DNA from: Natronomonas sp.
GTDB taxonomy: Archaea; Halobacteriota; Halobacteria; Halobacteriales; Haloarculaceae
DNA length: 5,752 nt
Direction of reading: 5' to 3'
Assembly (NCBI GenBank): GCA_007121575.1
Contig: SKKJ01000027.1
Coordinates: 1-5,752 of the forward strand
Shown: one piece after another, positions 1-5,413 of the stretch
Position numbering within the stretch: the stretch's first letter is position 1
How the letters are laid out: every line of letters starts with the position of its first letter
Notes under the pieces: generated by a model
Databases searched by the model: none
Told to the model about the DNA's origin: nothing
Seen by the model: the letters and a program-made list of their open reading frames with translations, nothing else
Program-made: the position numbers and the translations under genes

Positions 1-804
1 GCGGGCGATCGGTGCCGTTTCGGACGTGGAGCGAAGCGCGACAAGCAGATCCGCATCGTCCATCCGTCTGAGTTCCTCGGCGGTTACGTCGCCGCTTTCG
101 AGCAACTGCTCCGTCCCACGGCGAAGCATTGCCTTCGAGATGCGGGCGACGTGGTGGTTGTAGACGACTGGATTCATCAACGAACGGGCGACGAGGAGTG
201 ACTCGGCAGTTTGAACGTTTCCTTCCGCCAACACGAGTTCGCCGTCAACGAAACGAAGCTCGCGGACCAACCGACCGGTATCGATCGTTCCGTACGGCAC
301 TCCCGTATGGTGGGCGTCGCGGACGAGATAATCCATCCGGTCGACGTCGAGTTCCCCAGAGACGAGTTGGCCGAACTCCCCATCGCCGACGATCAGATCA
401 TTCACTGCCGAGGGATCGATATCGTGTAGTGCCAGCACACGTTCGATTTCCCCATCGGAGACGAGATCATCGACTTCATCGTGCATTCGACCGGTTCGTC
501 TCGCAACCACTGCTTCGATGTTATGACTGAACGGCGTGTGTCCGATATCGTGGAGGATCGCGGCGGCTTGAATCTGCTTGGCATGCACGCCTTCGATTCC
601 GAGCTGATCGAGCGCCGCGCGTGCGAGATGATAGACGCCGAGCGAGTGTTCGAATCGTGTGTGGTTCGCACTCGGATAGACCAGACTGACCGTCCCGAGC
701 TGTCTGAGTCGTCGAAGTCGCTGGACGGGTGGCGTGTCGAGCAAATCTGCAGCGACGCCCTCGACGGTGATATGGTCGTGAACGCTGTCCTTTATCGTGA
801 CCAT
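1..804 (-). CDS. HD-domain phosphohydrolase, SAMHD1/dNTPase-like (partial, C-terminus off the left edge)
   Basis: This is the N-terminal 268 residues of an open frame that runs off the window without a stop. It matches the COG1078 HD superfamily, whose characterised relatives hydrolyse deoxynucleoside triphosphates and include the dNTPase core of SAMHD1. Visible motifs are TRFEHSLGVYHLAR (residues 49-62) with the first metal His at 53, the HD pair in ILHDIGHTPFSH (H85, D86, with H89 and H94), and DVDRMDYLVRDAHHTG (153-168), where D155 is the likely last metal ligand. The N-terminus (KDSVHDHITVEG) is also typical of the group. Start: ATG at 804 lies about 29 bases after a strong TATA-like box, which fits a leaderless or nearly leaderless mRNA. 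It is cytosolic, with no signal or membrane segment. It diverges from cofD; I see no direct functional link. Archaeal members are usually about 400 residues, so roughly a third is missing. The substrate in haloarchaea is unknown to me. The family call is firm; dNTP hydrolysis is inferred. Confidence 0.9.
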   Translation of the reverse strand, partial: MVTIKDSVHDHITVEGVAADLLDTPPVQRLRRLRQLGTVSLVYPSANHTRFEHSLGVYHLARAALDQLGIEGVHAKQIQAAAILHDIGHTPFSHNIEAVVARRTGRMHDEVDDLVSDGEIERVLALHDIDPSAVNDLIVGDGEFGQLVSGELDVDRMDYLVRDAHHTGVPYGTIDTGRLVRELRFVDGELVLAEGNVQTAESLLVARSLMNPVVYNHHVARISKAMLRRGTEQLLESGDVTAEELRRMDDADLLVALRSTSETAPIAR

Positions 805-828
805 CTGTTTCGCGCTTGGGCGGCATTC

Positions 829-836
829 GATAAAAA
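829..836 (-). promoter_or_regulatory. TATA-like box for the HD-domain gene
   Basis: Read on the minus strand this is TTTTTATC, centred about 29 bases before the ATG at 804. That is the expected distance for a haloarchaeal TATA box driving a leaderless or very short-leader transcript. The bases just upstream (CGACGG) could serve as the TFB-recognition element. The position is visible; the function is inferred. Confidence 0.6.
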
Positions 837-881
837 CCGTCGCGCCGATCCGTCGAGACGATTGAGGCACAGCCGACGGTT
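835..881. repeat. 8-bp inverted repeat spanning the HD/cofD divergent promoters
   Basis: AACCGTCG (835-842) is the exact reverse complement of CGACGGTT (874-881), with 31 bases between the arms. Each arm abuts and overlaps by two bases the TATA-like box of the gene it faces, so both promoters read CGACGGTT into their box. This could be a shared TFB-recognition element or the two halves of an operator. A chance 8-bp match in 109 bases is not negligible (a few per cent to about 10%), so the placement is the better argument. Confidence 0.4.
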
Positions 882-887
882 AGATAC
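880..887 (+). promoter_or_regulatory. Weak TATA-like box for the cofD operon
   Basis: TTAGATAC is centred about 30 bases before the cofD ATG at 914, preceded by the same CGACGG sequence that precedes the opposite promoter. It is a poorer match to the haloarchaeal TTTAWA-type box than its divergent partner, so the operon may be weakly expressed or need an activator. There is no Shine-Dalgarno sequence before 914, which also fits a leaderless start. Confidence 0.45.
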
Positions 888-913
888 AAATTCACTCGCG
901 CAAAAGCCGATGT

Positions 914-1918
914 ATGGTTACGTTTTTGGCCGGCGGGACCGGGACGCCGAAGCTCCTTTGGGGGGCCGACGACATCTTCGGTCCGACGGAGACGCCCGCC
1001 GTCTGCAACACGGGAGACGACGTGGAGATGGGCGGCCACCTCGTCTGCCCCGATATTGATACGACGTTGTTTTCTGACGGAGGGATCCTCGATCGCGAGA
1101 CTTGGTGGGGAATCGAGGGGGACAGCACGACGACACACGAAGAGATTCATACACTGGCAGACGAGGCAGGAGTCGAGTCCGGACCACGATACCTCTCTGA
1201 TGAAGCACAAACGTCGGGTCGACGGCTCGCTCGCTGGCGTCGCTTTTCGGGCGTCGCCGAGTTCATGCAGTTGGGCGATCGTGATCGTGCGGTTCATATC
1301 ACCAGAACCGGACTGCTCGATGAGGGGAGAACGCTTACCGAAGTGACCGCCACGCTCGCCACTGCGCTCGGCGTCGATCGGCCGGTCTTGCCGATGAGCG
1401 ACGATCCGGTCGCGACGATCATCCATACCGAGGACGGCCCGATGCATTTTCAGGAGTTTTGGGTTCACCGTCGCGCAGAGCCAGTTATCGAAAGGATCGA
1501 GTTCCGAGGCGCGAACGAGGCGGCGCCGACAGAAGCCGTCTTGGACGCGCTTGATGCACCCGTCGTCATCGGTCCGTCGAATCCCGTGACGAGCATCGGG
1601 CCGATGATCGCGATGGATACATTCCGGACAGCGCTTGAGTCGACACCCGTCGTCGCCGTGTCACCGTTCATCGGGGATCAGGTCTTTTCGGGCCCTGCCG
1701 GAAAACTCCTCACGGCGTCCGGCTACGATGCTTCAACGGTGGGCGTCGCAGAGGCGTATCCGTTCGCTGACGCGTTCGTACTCGATACAGAGGACGAAAC
1801 GAAATTGGATCGACCGATCGTTCGAACCGATACCGAACTCGGCTCACCGGGAGATGGTGCGCGGGTCTGTCACGCTGTTACCGAAGCGCTCGAAACGATC
1901 GGAGCGGAGGTGTCGTGA
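914..1918 (+). CDS. cofD: 2-phospho-L-lactate transferase CofD (coenzyme F420 biosynthesis)
   Basis: CofD transfers the 2-phospholactyl group from lactyl-2-diphospho-5'-guanosine to the deazaflavin Fo, making F420-0 and releasing GMP. It acts in the cytosol after CofC and before the glutamyl ligase CofE, neither of which is in this window. The 334-residue length suits the family. Motifs in order are [11 protein letters not shown] (4-14, nucleotide binding), NTGDD (32-36), CPDIDT (45-50, the region holding a metal-binding Asp in the Methanosarcina enzyme as I recall it), MSDDPVAT (161-168), FQEFWVH (179-185) and [12 protein letters not shown] (219-230). The ATG at 914 starts exactly at the conserved N-terminus; an ATG at 910 is out of frame. 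It heads a four-gene operon and its stop codon overlaps the next start as TGATG. No key residue looks damaged. I am confident in the assignment; the guanylated donor is taken from the family and was not read from the sequence. Confidence 0.96.
   Translation: MVTFLAGGTGTPKLLWGADDIFGPTETPAVCNTGDDVEMGGHLVCPDIDTTLFSDGGILDRETWWGIEGDSTTTHEEIHTLADEAGVESGPRYLSDEAQTSGRRLARWRRFSGVAEFMQLGDRDRAVHITRTGLLDEGRTLTEVTATLATALGVDRPVLPMSDDPVATIIHTEDGPMHFQEFWVHRRAEPVIERIEFRGANEAAPTEAVLDALDAPVVIGPSNPVTSIGPMIAMDTFRTALESTPVVAVSPFIGDQVFSGPAGKLLTASGYDASTVGVAEAYPFADAFVLDTEDETKLDRPIVRTDTELGSPGDGARVCHAVTEALETIGAEVS
1906..1912 (+). promoter_or_regulatory. Shine-Dalgarno site deciding the start of the NifR3-like gene
   Basis: GGAGGTG inside the end of cofD matches the archaeal anti-Shine-Dalgarno sequence. 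It sits 5 bases before ATG 1918 but only 2 bases before GTG 1915, which favours the ATG and suggests re-initiation coupled to cofD translation. Confidence 0.75.
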
Positions 1919-2691
1919 TGTTCGAACCGCGCGTTGCGGCGGCTTCGCTTTCGGGCGAATCCGATGTCGAGTGGGCCAAAGCGGCCGCCCCATACGTCGG
2001 ATGCGCCTTTCTGGGTGGAATCGCTCTCGATGAGTCGACTCGAACGGCGGCGGAAAAGCTTCGCGAACGCGACCGGACGGAGTTCATACCGCCGGATCCC
2101 ATCGAGTTCATCGATTCACAGCTCGCGGCGCTTTCGAATGCCGATATCCGACCGGGAGTGAACGTCCGAAGCGCGACGACGGAACCGATCGAAGCAGCCG
2201 CCGCGGTCTGTGCAGAGCACGATGCGATCGTAGAAATAAACGCCCACTGTCGGCAGGAGGAGATGTGCGCTGTCGGCGCGGGAGAGTCACTACTGACAGA
2301 CACCGACCGCTTATGTGAGTACGTTGAGACGGCCGCCGAGACAGGGGCGACGGTGAGCGTCAAGGTTCGGACGGAAGTGCCCGGGGTCGATTTGCCCGCG
2401 CTCTCGACACGGCTCTGTGAATCCGGTGTGGATCTGTTGCATATCGATGCGATGGATAGCGAATCGATCATCGAAGATGTCGTTGCTGTGGTTCCGACCG
2501 CCAGCGTAATCGCGAACAACGGTGTCAGAGATCGAGAAACCGTCGAAACGTATCTCGAGTATGGCGCCGACGCGGTCTCGGTCGGCAGACCATCCGACAA
2601 CCCAGCAGTCCTCAAACGCGTTCGAGCTGCGACTGAAGCCTGGTTCACGGAGCAAAACGTTTCATCGAAAGAGGTTACCCCGGATGCGTGA
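1918..2691 (+). CDS. NifR3/dihydrouridine-synthase-like TIM-barrel protein, short archaeal form
   Basis: This 257-residue protein resembles the FMN-binding TIM barrel of tRNA-dihydrouridine synthases, and specifically the short archaeal group I remember as 'nifR3-related, TIM-barrel protein' (TIGR00736). Landmarks are INAHCRQEEMCAVGAG (107-122), where C111 falls where canonical Dus enzymes have the catalytic Cys of NxGCP; SVKVR (147-151) with K149; LLHIDAMD (173-180) with H175; NNGVRD (200-205); and GADAVSVGR (216-224), which looks like the phosphate-binding end of the barrel. Together these fit flavin binding. The C-terminal helical tRNA-binding domain of true Dus proteins is absent: the chain ends about 33 residues after GADAVSVGR. 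A tRNA substrate is therefore doubtful, and a small-molecule or cofactor substrate fits the operon better (inference). It overlaps cofD by one base and the next gene by eight. There is no membrane segment. The fold is fairly sure; the reaction is unknown. Confidence 0.82.
   Translation: MFEPRVAAASLSGESDVEWAKAAAPYVGCAFLGGIALDESTRTAAEKLRERDRTEFIPPDPIEFIDSQLAALSNADIRPGVNVRSATTEPIEAAAAVCAEHDAIVEINAHCRQEEMCAVGAGESLLTDTDRLCEYVETAAETGATVSVKVRTEVPGVDLPALSTRLCESGVDLLHIDAMDSESIIEDVVAVVPTASVIANNGVRDRETVETYLEYGADAVSVGRPSDNPAVLKRVRAATEAWFTEQNVSSKEVTPDA
2671..2675 (+). promoter_or_regulatory. Shine-Dalgarno-like site for the CitG-like gene
   Basis: GAGGT lies 8 bases before ATG 2684, inside the end of the preceding gene. 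It supports this start over any in-frame codon further upstream, which would reach deep into the neighbouring gene. Confidence 0.6.
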
Positions 2692-3517
2692 CACCGCCGA
2701 AAACGCACAGCTCGCCCTCCTGCTCGAAGTATCTGGAACCCCGAAACCGGGTAACGTAGATCGACACCGGGAGTACGACGATCTTCGGTTCGAACACTTC
2801 ATGGCCGGTGCCGTCGGTTCGCTCCCCGGAATCAGGCAAGCTGTGGACGGTCCATCGATCGGTGTTGCATTCGAGCGAGCGGTTGCCGGAATGAGTGCTC
2901 AATCGGGTGGCAACACGCAGTTTGGTGCGCTTCTCATGATAATTCCGCTCGTGCGTGCCGCAGCTACCGACCGGCTTACACCGGATGGCGTTGCCGCGAT
3001 TATAAACGAGACGACCGTCGAGGATGCGTGTGCGTTCTATCGGGCGTTCGAACACGTCGATGTCGCTGTCGAGGAACCTCCGGACGGGATGGACGCGTTA
3101 GATGTTCGGCGTGGAGGCGATGCCGTCGAAGCGGTGCGAACCCAGAACGTGACACTTTCGGACATCATGGAGCTATCGGCCGACCGAGACGGCGTCGCTG
3201 CAGAGTGGACCACTGGATTCGAGCGAAGTTTTACGGCTGCCGGATGGCTCCTTGCGGATCGCGGTCCGATTTATGAACGCGCTTCGCGGGCATTTCTCAG
3301 ACTCCTTGCCTCCGAACCGGACACGTTCATCGTGACGAGAAACAGTGAAGCCGTGGCGGTGGAAGCGACCAGACGGGCACAAGCCGTCCTCGACGGAGCG
3401 GAAGATCCGAACGAACTGGGCGACGAGTTCGTCGCCCGTGATATAAACCCCGGAACGACCGCAGATATCACCGCTGCCGCCCTATTTATCGCCCTCGAGC
3501 GCGGGCTGGAAGTGTGA
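2684..3517 (+). CDS. CitG-like protein, triphosphoribosyl-dephospho-CoA synthase family
   Basis: The 277 residues match the CitG/MdcB family (COG1767), close to the roughly 290 residues of bacterial CitG. Bacterial CitG joins ATP and dephospho-CoA with loss of adenine, forming the prosthetic-group precursor of citrate lyase. Family motifs are present: TPKPGNVDRH (19-28), SGGNTQFGALLMIIPL (74-89) and near the C-terminus NPGTTADITAAALF (255-268). The putative phosphate- and metal-contacting residues in these motifs look intact. No citrate lyase or malonate decarboxylase genes are nearby, and haloarchaea are not known to me to use either, so the bacterial role is unlikely. I recall CitG homologues in archaeal and methylotroph gene sets tied to methanopterin synthesis, where their exact reaction is also unsettled. 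It overlaps the upstream gene by eight bases and sits one base before the DUF447 gene. It is an all-helical cytosolic protein with no transmembrane segment. A phosphoribosyl or ribosyl transfer to a cofactor precursor is a reasonable guess, labelled as such. Confidence 0.88.
   Translation: MRDTAENAQLALLLEVSGTPKPGNVDRHREYDDLRFEHFMAGAVGSLPGIRQAVDGPSIGVAFERAVAGMSAQSGGNTQFGALLMIIPLVRAAATDRLTPDGVAAIINETTVEDACAFYRAFEHVDVAVEEPPDGMDALDVRRGGDAVEAVRTQNVTLSDIMELSADRDGVAAEWTTGFERSFTAAGWLLADRGPIYERASRAFLRLLASEPDTFIVTRNSEAVAVEATRRAQAVLDGAEDPNELGDEFVARDINPGTTADITAAALFIALERGLEV
3508..3514 (+). promoter_or_regulatory. Shine-Dalgarno-like site for the DUF447 gene
   Basis: GGAAGTG differs by one base from the GGAGGTG site used earlier in the operon and lies 4 bases before ATG 3519, within the last codons of the CitG-like gene. 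Position and sequence suggest coupled translation. Confidence 0.55.
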
Positions 3518-3518
3518 A

Positions 3519-4097
3519 ATGAGTGACTCGAAATGGCCCGTCGAACTCGCCGGCGTCACCGAATCCGTGGTGACGACGCTCGGTCCGAACGGACTGTGGA
3601 ACGTCGCTGCGCTCGGCGTATTCGCTAGCGACTCCGGCGATCAGGTGACCGCTCGAACGTGGGGAAAAACCAGAACACGGCGAAACTTCGAAACCGAAGG
3701 CGACGGCCACGTTCAGTTCGTCCACGATCCCATTATCTTCGTCGATGCCGCGTGTTCGATCCGAGAAGAACCGGAACCGATACTCGAAAGCGCTGACGCG
3801 TGGGCAACCGTTGCGGTCGAACCGATCGGCTCCGGCGAAGAACGCGGAACGGAGTGGATTGAGTGGGAACTTGTCCCGATCGAATCGACGATCGAACGTG
3901 AGACCGTTCCGACGACCAACCGCGGGTACTACGCAGTCATCGAAGCGACAGTGGCCGCATCACGGCTCGATGTGCCCGGATACGACCGTGAAGAACTGAG
4001 AGAACGCCTGCAGTATTTCGAAGCCGTCGTTGACCGATGTGGCGGTTCTCGCGAGCGACGGGCCTTCGACCGACTCTGTGAACACGTGAGCTTTTAA
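3519..4097 (+). CDS. DUF447 family protein, probable FMN-type split barrel
   Basis: This is a 192-residue archaeal protein of the DUF447 family (PF04289). Its family has an FMN-binding split-barrel fold in structural-genomics models, as I recall, and no established reaction. Visible marks are the N-terminal GLWNVAALGV strand pair (25-34), the TWGKTRTRRNF segment (47-57), which has the Arg/Thr/Asn pattern used for flavin phosphate contacts in related flavin reductases, the FVHDPIIFVDAA strand (67-78), and the conserved NRGYYAVIEATVAASRL stretch (134-150). A C-terminal charged helix (about 155-190) follows. There is no signal peptide or membrane span. It starts one base after the stop of the CitG-like gene, so it is almost certainly the last gene of the cofD operon. 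Split-barrel proteins include both FMN- and F420-binding enzymes, and placement with cofD makes deazaflavin or flavin binding worth testing. The family call is good; the function is unknown. Confidence 0.85.
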   Translation: MSDSKWPVELAGVTESVVTTLGPNGLWNVAALGVFASDSGDQVTARTWGKTRTRRNFETEGDGHVQFVHDPIIFVDAACSIREEPEPILESADAWATVAVEPIGSGEERGTEWIEWELVPIESTIERETVPTTNRGYYAVIEATVAASRLDVPGYDREELRERLQYFEAVVDRCGGSRERRAFDRLCEHVSF

Positions 4098-4100
4098 ACA

Positions 4101-4110
4101 AGTTATAACT
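4101..4110. repeat. Perfect 10-bp palindrome between convergent genes
   Basis: AGTTATAACT is its own reverse complement and lies in the 39-base gap between the end of the DUF447 gene and the end of the small membrane protein gene. It has no loop and no T-run after it, so it is not a convincing terminator. It may be chance. Confidence 0.35.
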
Positions 4111-4136
4111 GGGTTCGAAATCCCGATGGGTGATGA

Positions 4137-4295
4137 TTACCGTTCCGTTTTCGCAGTGAGTGTGCGGACAACGGACCGAACTCGATCCGAGTACGTTCCG
4201 AGTCCGAGGCCGACGATGAACGAGATGAGGCCCGAGAGTACAATCCAGACGAGGTTCGGATGCTCAACACCAGCGTGGAGTGGTACGGCCAGCAT
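4137..4295 (-). CDS. Small single-span membrane protein, 52 residues, uncharacterised
   Basis: The frame on the minus strand from ATG 4295 to TAA 4137 encodes 52 residues. A short N-terminal part (MLAVPLHAGVEHPN, 1-14) is followed by one strongly hydrophobic helix, about residues 15-34, with small-residue spacing in SGLISFIVGLGLG (21-33). A basic tail follows (SDRVRSVVRTLTAKTER, 36-52). By the positive-inside rule the tail should face the cytoplasm. I do not recognise a function. Start choice: a clear TATA-like box on this strand lies 22-28 bases before ATG 4295, the distance expected for a leaderless archaeal mRNA. A longer in-frame start at 4427 would overlap the LLM gene and add a non-conserved-looking leader. 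It is convergent with the cofD operon and divergent from the LLM oxidoreductase. The composition is unlike that of the opposite-strand reading, which is Arg/Ser/Thr-rich and has no structure I can see. Confidence 0.65.
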   Translation of the reverse strand: MLAVPLHAGVEHPNLVWIVLSGLISFIVGLGLGTYSDRVRSVVRTLTAKTER

Positions 4296-4316
4296 ATACG
4301 CGCTACCGCGAGGGAG

Positions 4317-4323
4317 TATAAAA
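4317..4323 (-). promoter_or_regulatory. TATA-like box for the 52-residue membrane protein
   Basis: The minus strand reads TTTTATA, centred 25 bases before ATG 4295. This is a good match in sequence and distance to a haloarchaeal leaderless promoter and is the main support for the small gene. It could also be read as TATAAAA on the plus strand, but would then start RNA about 30 bases before the LLM gene. Confidence 0.6.
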
Positions 4324-4344
4324 GCAGTCTGATCGAGCCAACAC

Positions 4345-4351
4345 CTATTAT
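4345..4351 (+). promoter_or_regulatory. TATA-like box for the LLM oxidoreductase gene
   Basis: CTATTAT is centred about 26 bases before ATG 4374, the leaderless distance. A purine run GAAGGG (4366-4371) ends only 2 bases before the ATG, too close to act as a usual Shine-Dalgarno site. Sequence match to the consensus is moderate. Confidence 0.45.
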
Positions 4352-4373
4352 CCGGTAGCTCTCTCGAAGGGAT

Positions 4374-5396
4374 ATGGAGTGTGGAATCTTCTTTCCCCCG
4401 GAGTCGCCGACGGACCTCGAACGCCACGCGGTGATGGCCGAACGAAACGGGTTTGAACTGATCGGACTCGGAGATTCACAGTCGATTTGGCGGGACGTAT
4501 ACGCATCGCTCGCGGTCGTCGCCGAAGCGACCAAGACGGCTCGGATCGGTCCGACGGTGACGAATCCGATCACCCGACATTCGGTAGTCACGGCGAGCGC
4601 CGTCTGTACGATCGACGAGCTATCTGGTGGCCGCGCGCTTCTCGGAGTGGGCAGCGGTGACAGCTCGGTTCAAACGCTCGGAGAACGGCCGGCCCGCCTC
4701 GCTGAACTCGAAACGGAGATACAGACCGTACAACGACTTTGTCGCGGAGAACCGTCTGAATACGACGATGCAACGATCGCCCTTGAGTGGGTTTCAGATC
4801 TCGAAGAAAGACCCGAAATACCGGTTTTTCTCGGCGCAGAAGGGCCGAAGACGCTGGAGTTAGCCGGTCGAGTCGCCGACGGCGTCTTCATCGGGACTGG
4901 ACTGTTCCCCGAGCTGATCCAAGAGTCGATCGATCATGTTACCAAAGGTGCGAAAGCGGCTGGGCGTGATCCGGACGATATAGAAACGTGGATCCTGGCG
5001 AAGGCGAACGTGAGAGAGACGACGGCGGAAGCGGTCGATGAAATAAAGATGGCGCTGGCTGCGAGCGCGAACCACGCGTTCCGGTTCACCCTCGAAGGGA
5101 AACACGTTCCAGAACGGTACCGAGAACCGATCGAACAGTTGCAATCTGAGTACGTACCGCACCAACACGAGGAGTTGGGCAAAACGAAAAATCGCGAGTT
5201 GGTCGAGGAGCTCGGACTGACAGCGTATCTCAACGATCGATTTGCGGTCGCGGGAACGGCCGAAGAGTGTCGATCGAAGCTCGAAGCGATCAGTAGTGTT
5301 CCGGGCGTGGACGGGGTGCTTCTGACAGCGTATACAGCGGACAGAGAGCGATTTATTTCCGAGTTCGGCGAGCGAGTGATTCCACATATCGGGTGA
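4374..5396 (+). CDS. LLM-class (luciferase-like) oxidoreductase, probably F420- or flavin-dependent
   Basis: The 340-residue protein is a luciferase-like monooxygenase superfamily TIM barrel (PF00296), the fold of methylenetetrahydromethanopterin reductase (Mer), F420-dependent alcohol and glucose-6-phosphate dehydrogenases, and FMN monooxygenases. Motifs include GLGDSQSIWRDVYASL (31-46), IGPTVTNPITRHSVVTAS (58-75), ELSGGRALLGVGSGDSSV (82-99) and FLGAEGPKTLELAGRVADGVFIG (152-174), which line the cofactor pocket at the C-terminal ends of the strands. The insertion-rich C-terminal part (about 235-320) would form the substrate lid. It is cytosolic, with no signal. It is not the usual haloarchaeal Mer, which as I recall it has a different N-terminal signature (CHYNNRDPF-like in place of DSQSIWRDVY). 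It lies downstream of the cofD operon but under its own promoter, and converges with the ABC gene 17 bases on. F420 use is inferred from family and neighbourhood; FMN is possible. The substrate is unknown. Confidence 0.88.
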   Translation: MECGIFFPPESPTDLERHAVMAERNGFELIGLGDSQSIWRDVYASLAVVAEATKTARIGPTVTNPITRHSVVTASAVCTIDELSGGRALLGVGSGDSSVQTLGERPARLAELETEIQTVQRLCRGEPSEYDDATIALEWVSDLEERPEIPVFLGAEGPKTLELAGRVADGVFIGTGLFPELIQESIDHVTKGAKAAGRDPDDIETWILAKANVRETTAEAVDEIKMALAASANHAFRFTLEGKHVPERYREPIEQLQSEYVPHQHEELGKTKNRELVEELGLTAYLNDRFAVAGTAEECRSKLEAISSVPGVDGVLLTAYTADRERFISEFGERVIPHIG

Positions 5397-5413
5397 ACGA
5401 CCTGTTTTCGGCC

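Larger units (their letters stand above)
4302..4359. repeat. 7-bp inverted repeat in the second divergent promoter region
   Basis: GCTACCG (4302-4308) is the reverse complement of CGGTAGC (4353-4359). Each arm sits between the TATA-like box and the start codon of the gene it faces, so both promoters read CGGTAGC just after the box. A 7-bp match in 78 bases has a chance likelihood on the order of 10-20%, so an operator role is only a suggestion. Confidence 0.25.

Noticed and set aside
521..1468. 315-codon open frame on the minus strand
   Set aside because: It covers both the HD gene and cofD, is Arg-rich and motif-free, and is a shadow typical of high-GC coding sequence.
1915..1917. GTG as start of the NifR3-like gene
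   Set aside because: It is adjacent to ATG 1918 and only 2 bases from the Shine-Dalgarno site; the ATG has the better spacing of 5 bases.
2522..2683. N-terminal extension of the CitG-like frame
   Set aside because: It would overlap the conserved NNG and GADAVSVGR part of the NifR3-like gene in another frame, its Ser/Arg-rich translation looks like a shadow, and a Shine-Dalgarno-like site precedes ATG 2684.
1878..2708. 276-codon open frame on the minus strand
   Set aside because: It is antisense to the NifR3-like gene, very rich in Ser, Ala and Arg, and shows no family motif.
4111..4124. GGGTTCGAAATCCC, resembling a tRNA T-arm and so a possible tRNA remnant or attachment site
   Set aside because: The loop would have 8 bases instead of 7, no acceptor stem, anticodon arm or CCA end is nearby, and there are no integrase or direct-repeat signs.
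4126..4332. 68-codon plus-strand frame antisense to the small membrane protein
   Set aside because: Its translation is Arg/Ser/Thr/Pro-rich with no hydrophobic core or motif, while the minus-strand reading has a clear membrane helix and a better-placed TATA box.
4103..4591. 162-codon minus-strand frame across the second divergent region
   Set aside because: It overlaps the conserved N-terminus of the LLM gene and has Ser/Arg-rich low-structure sequence.
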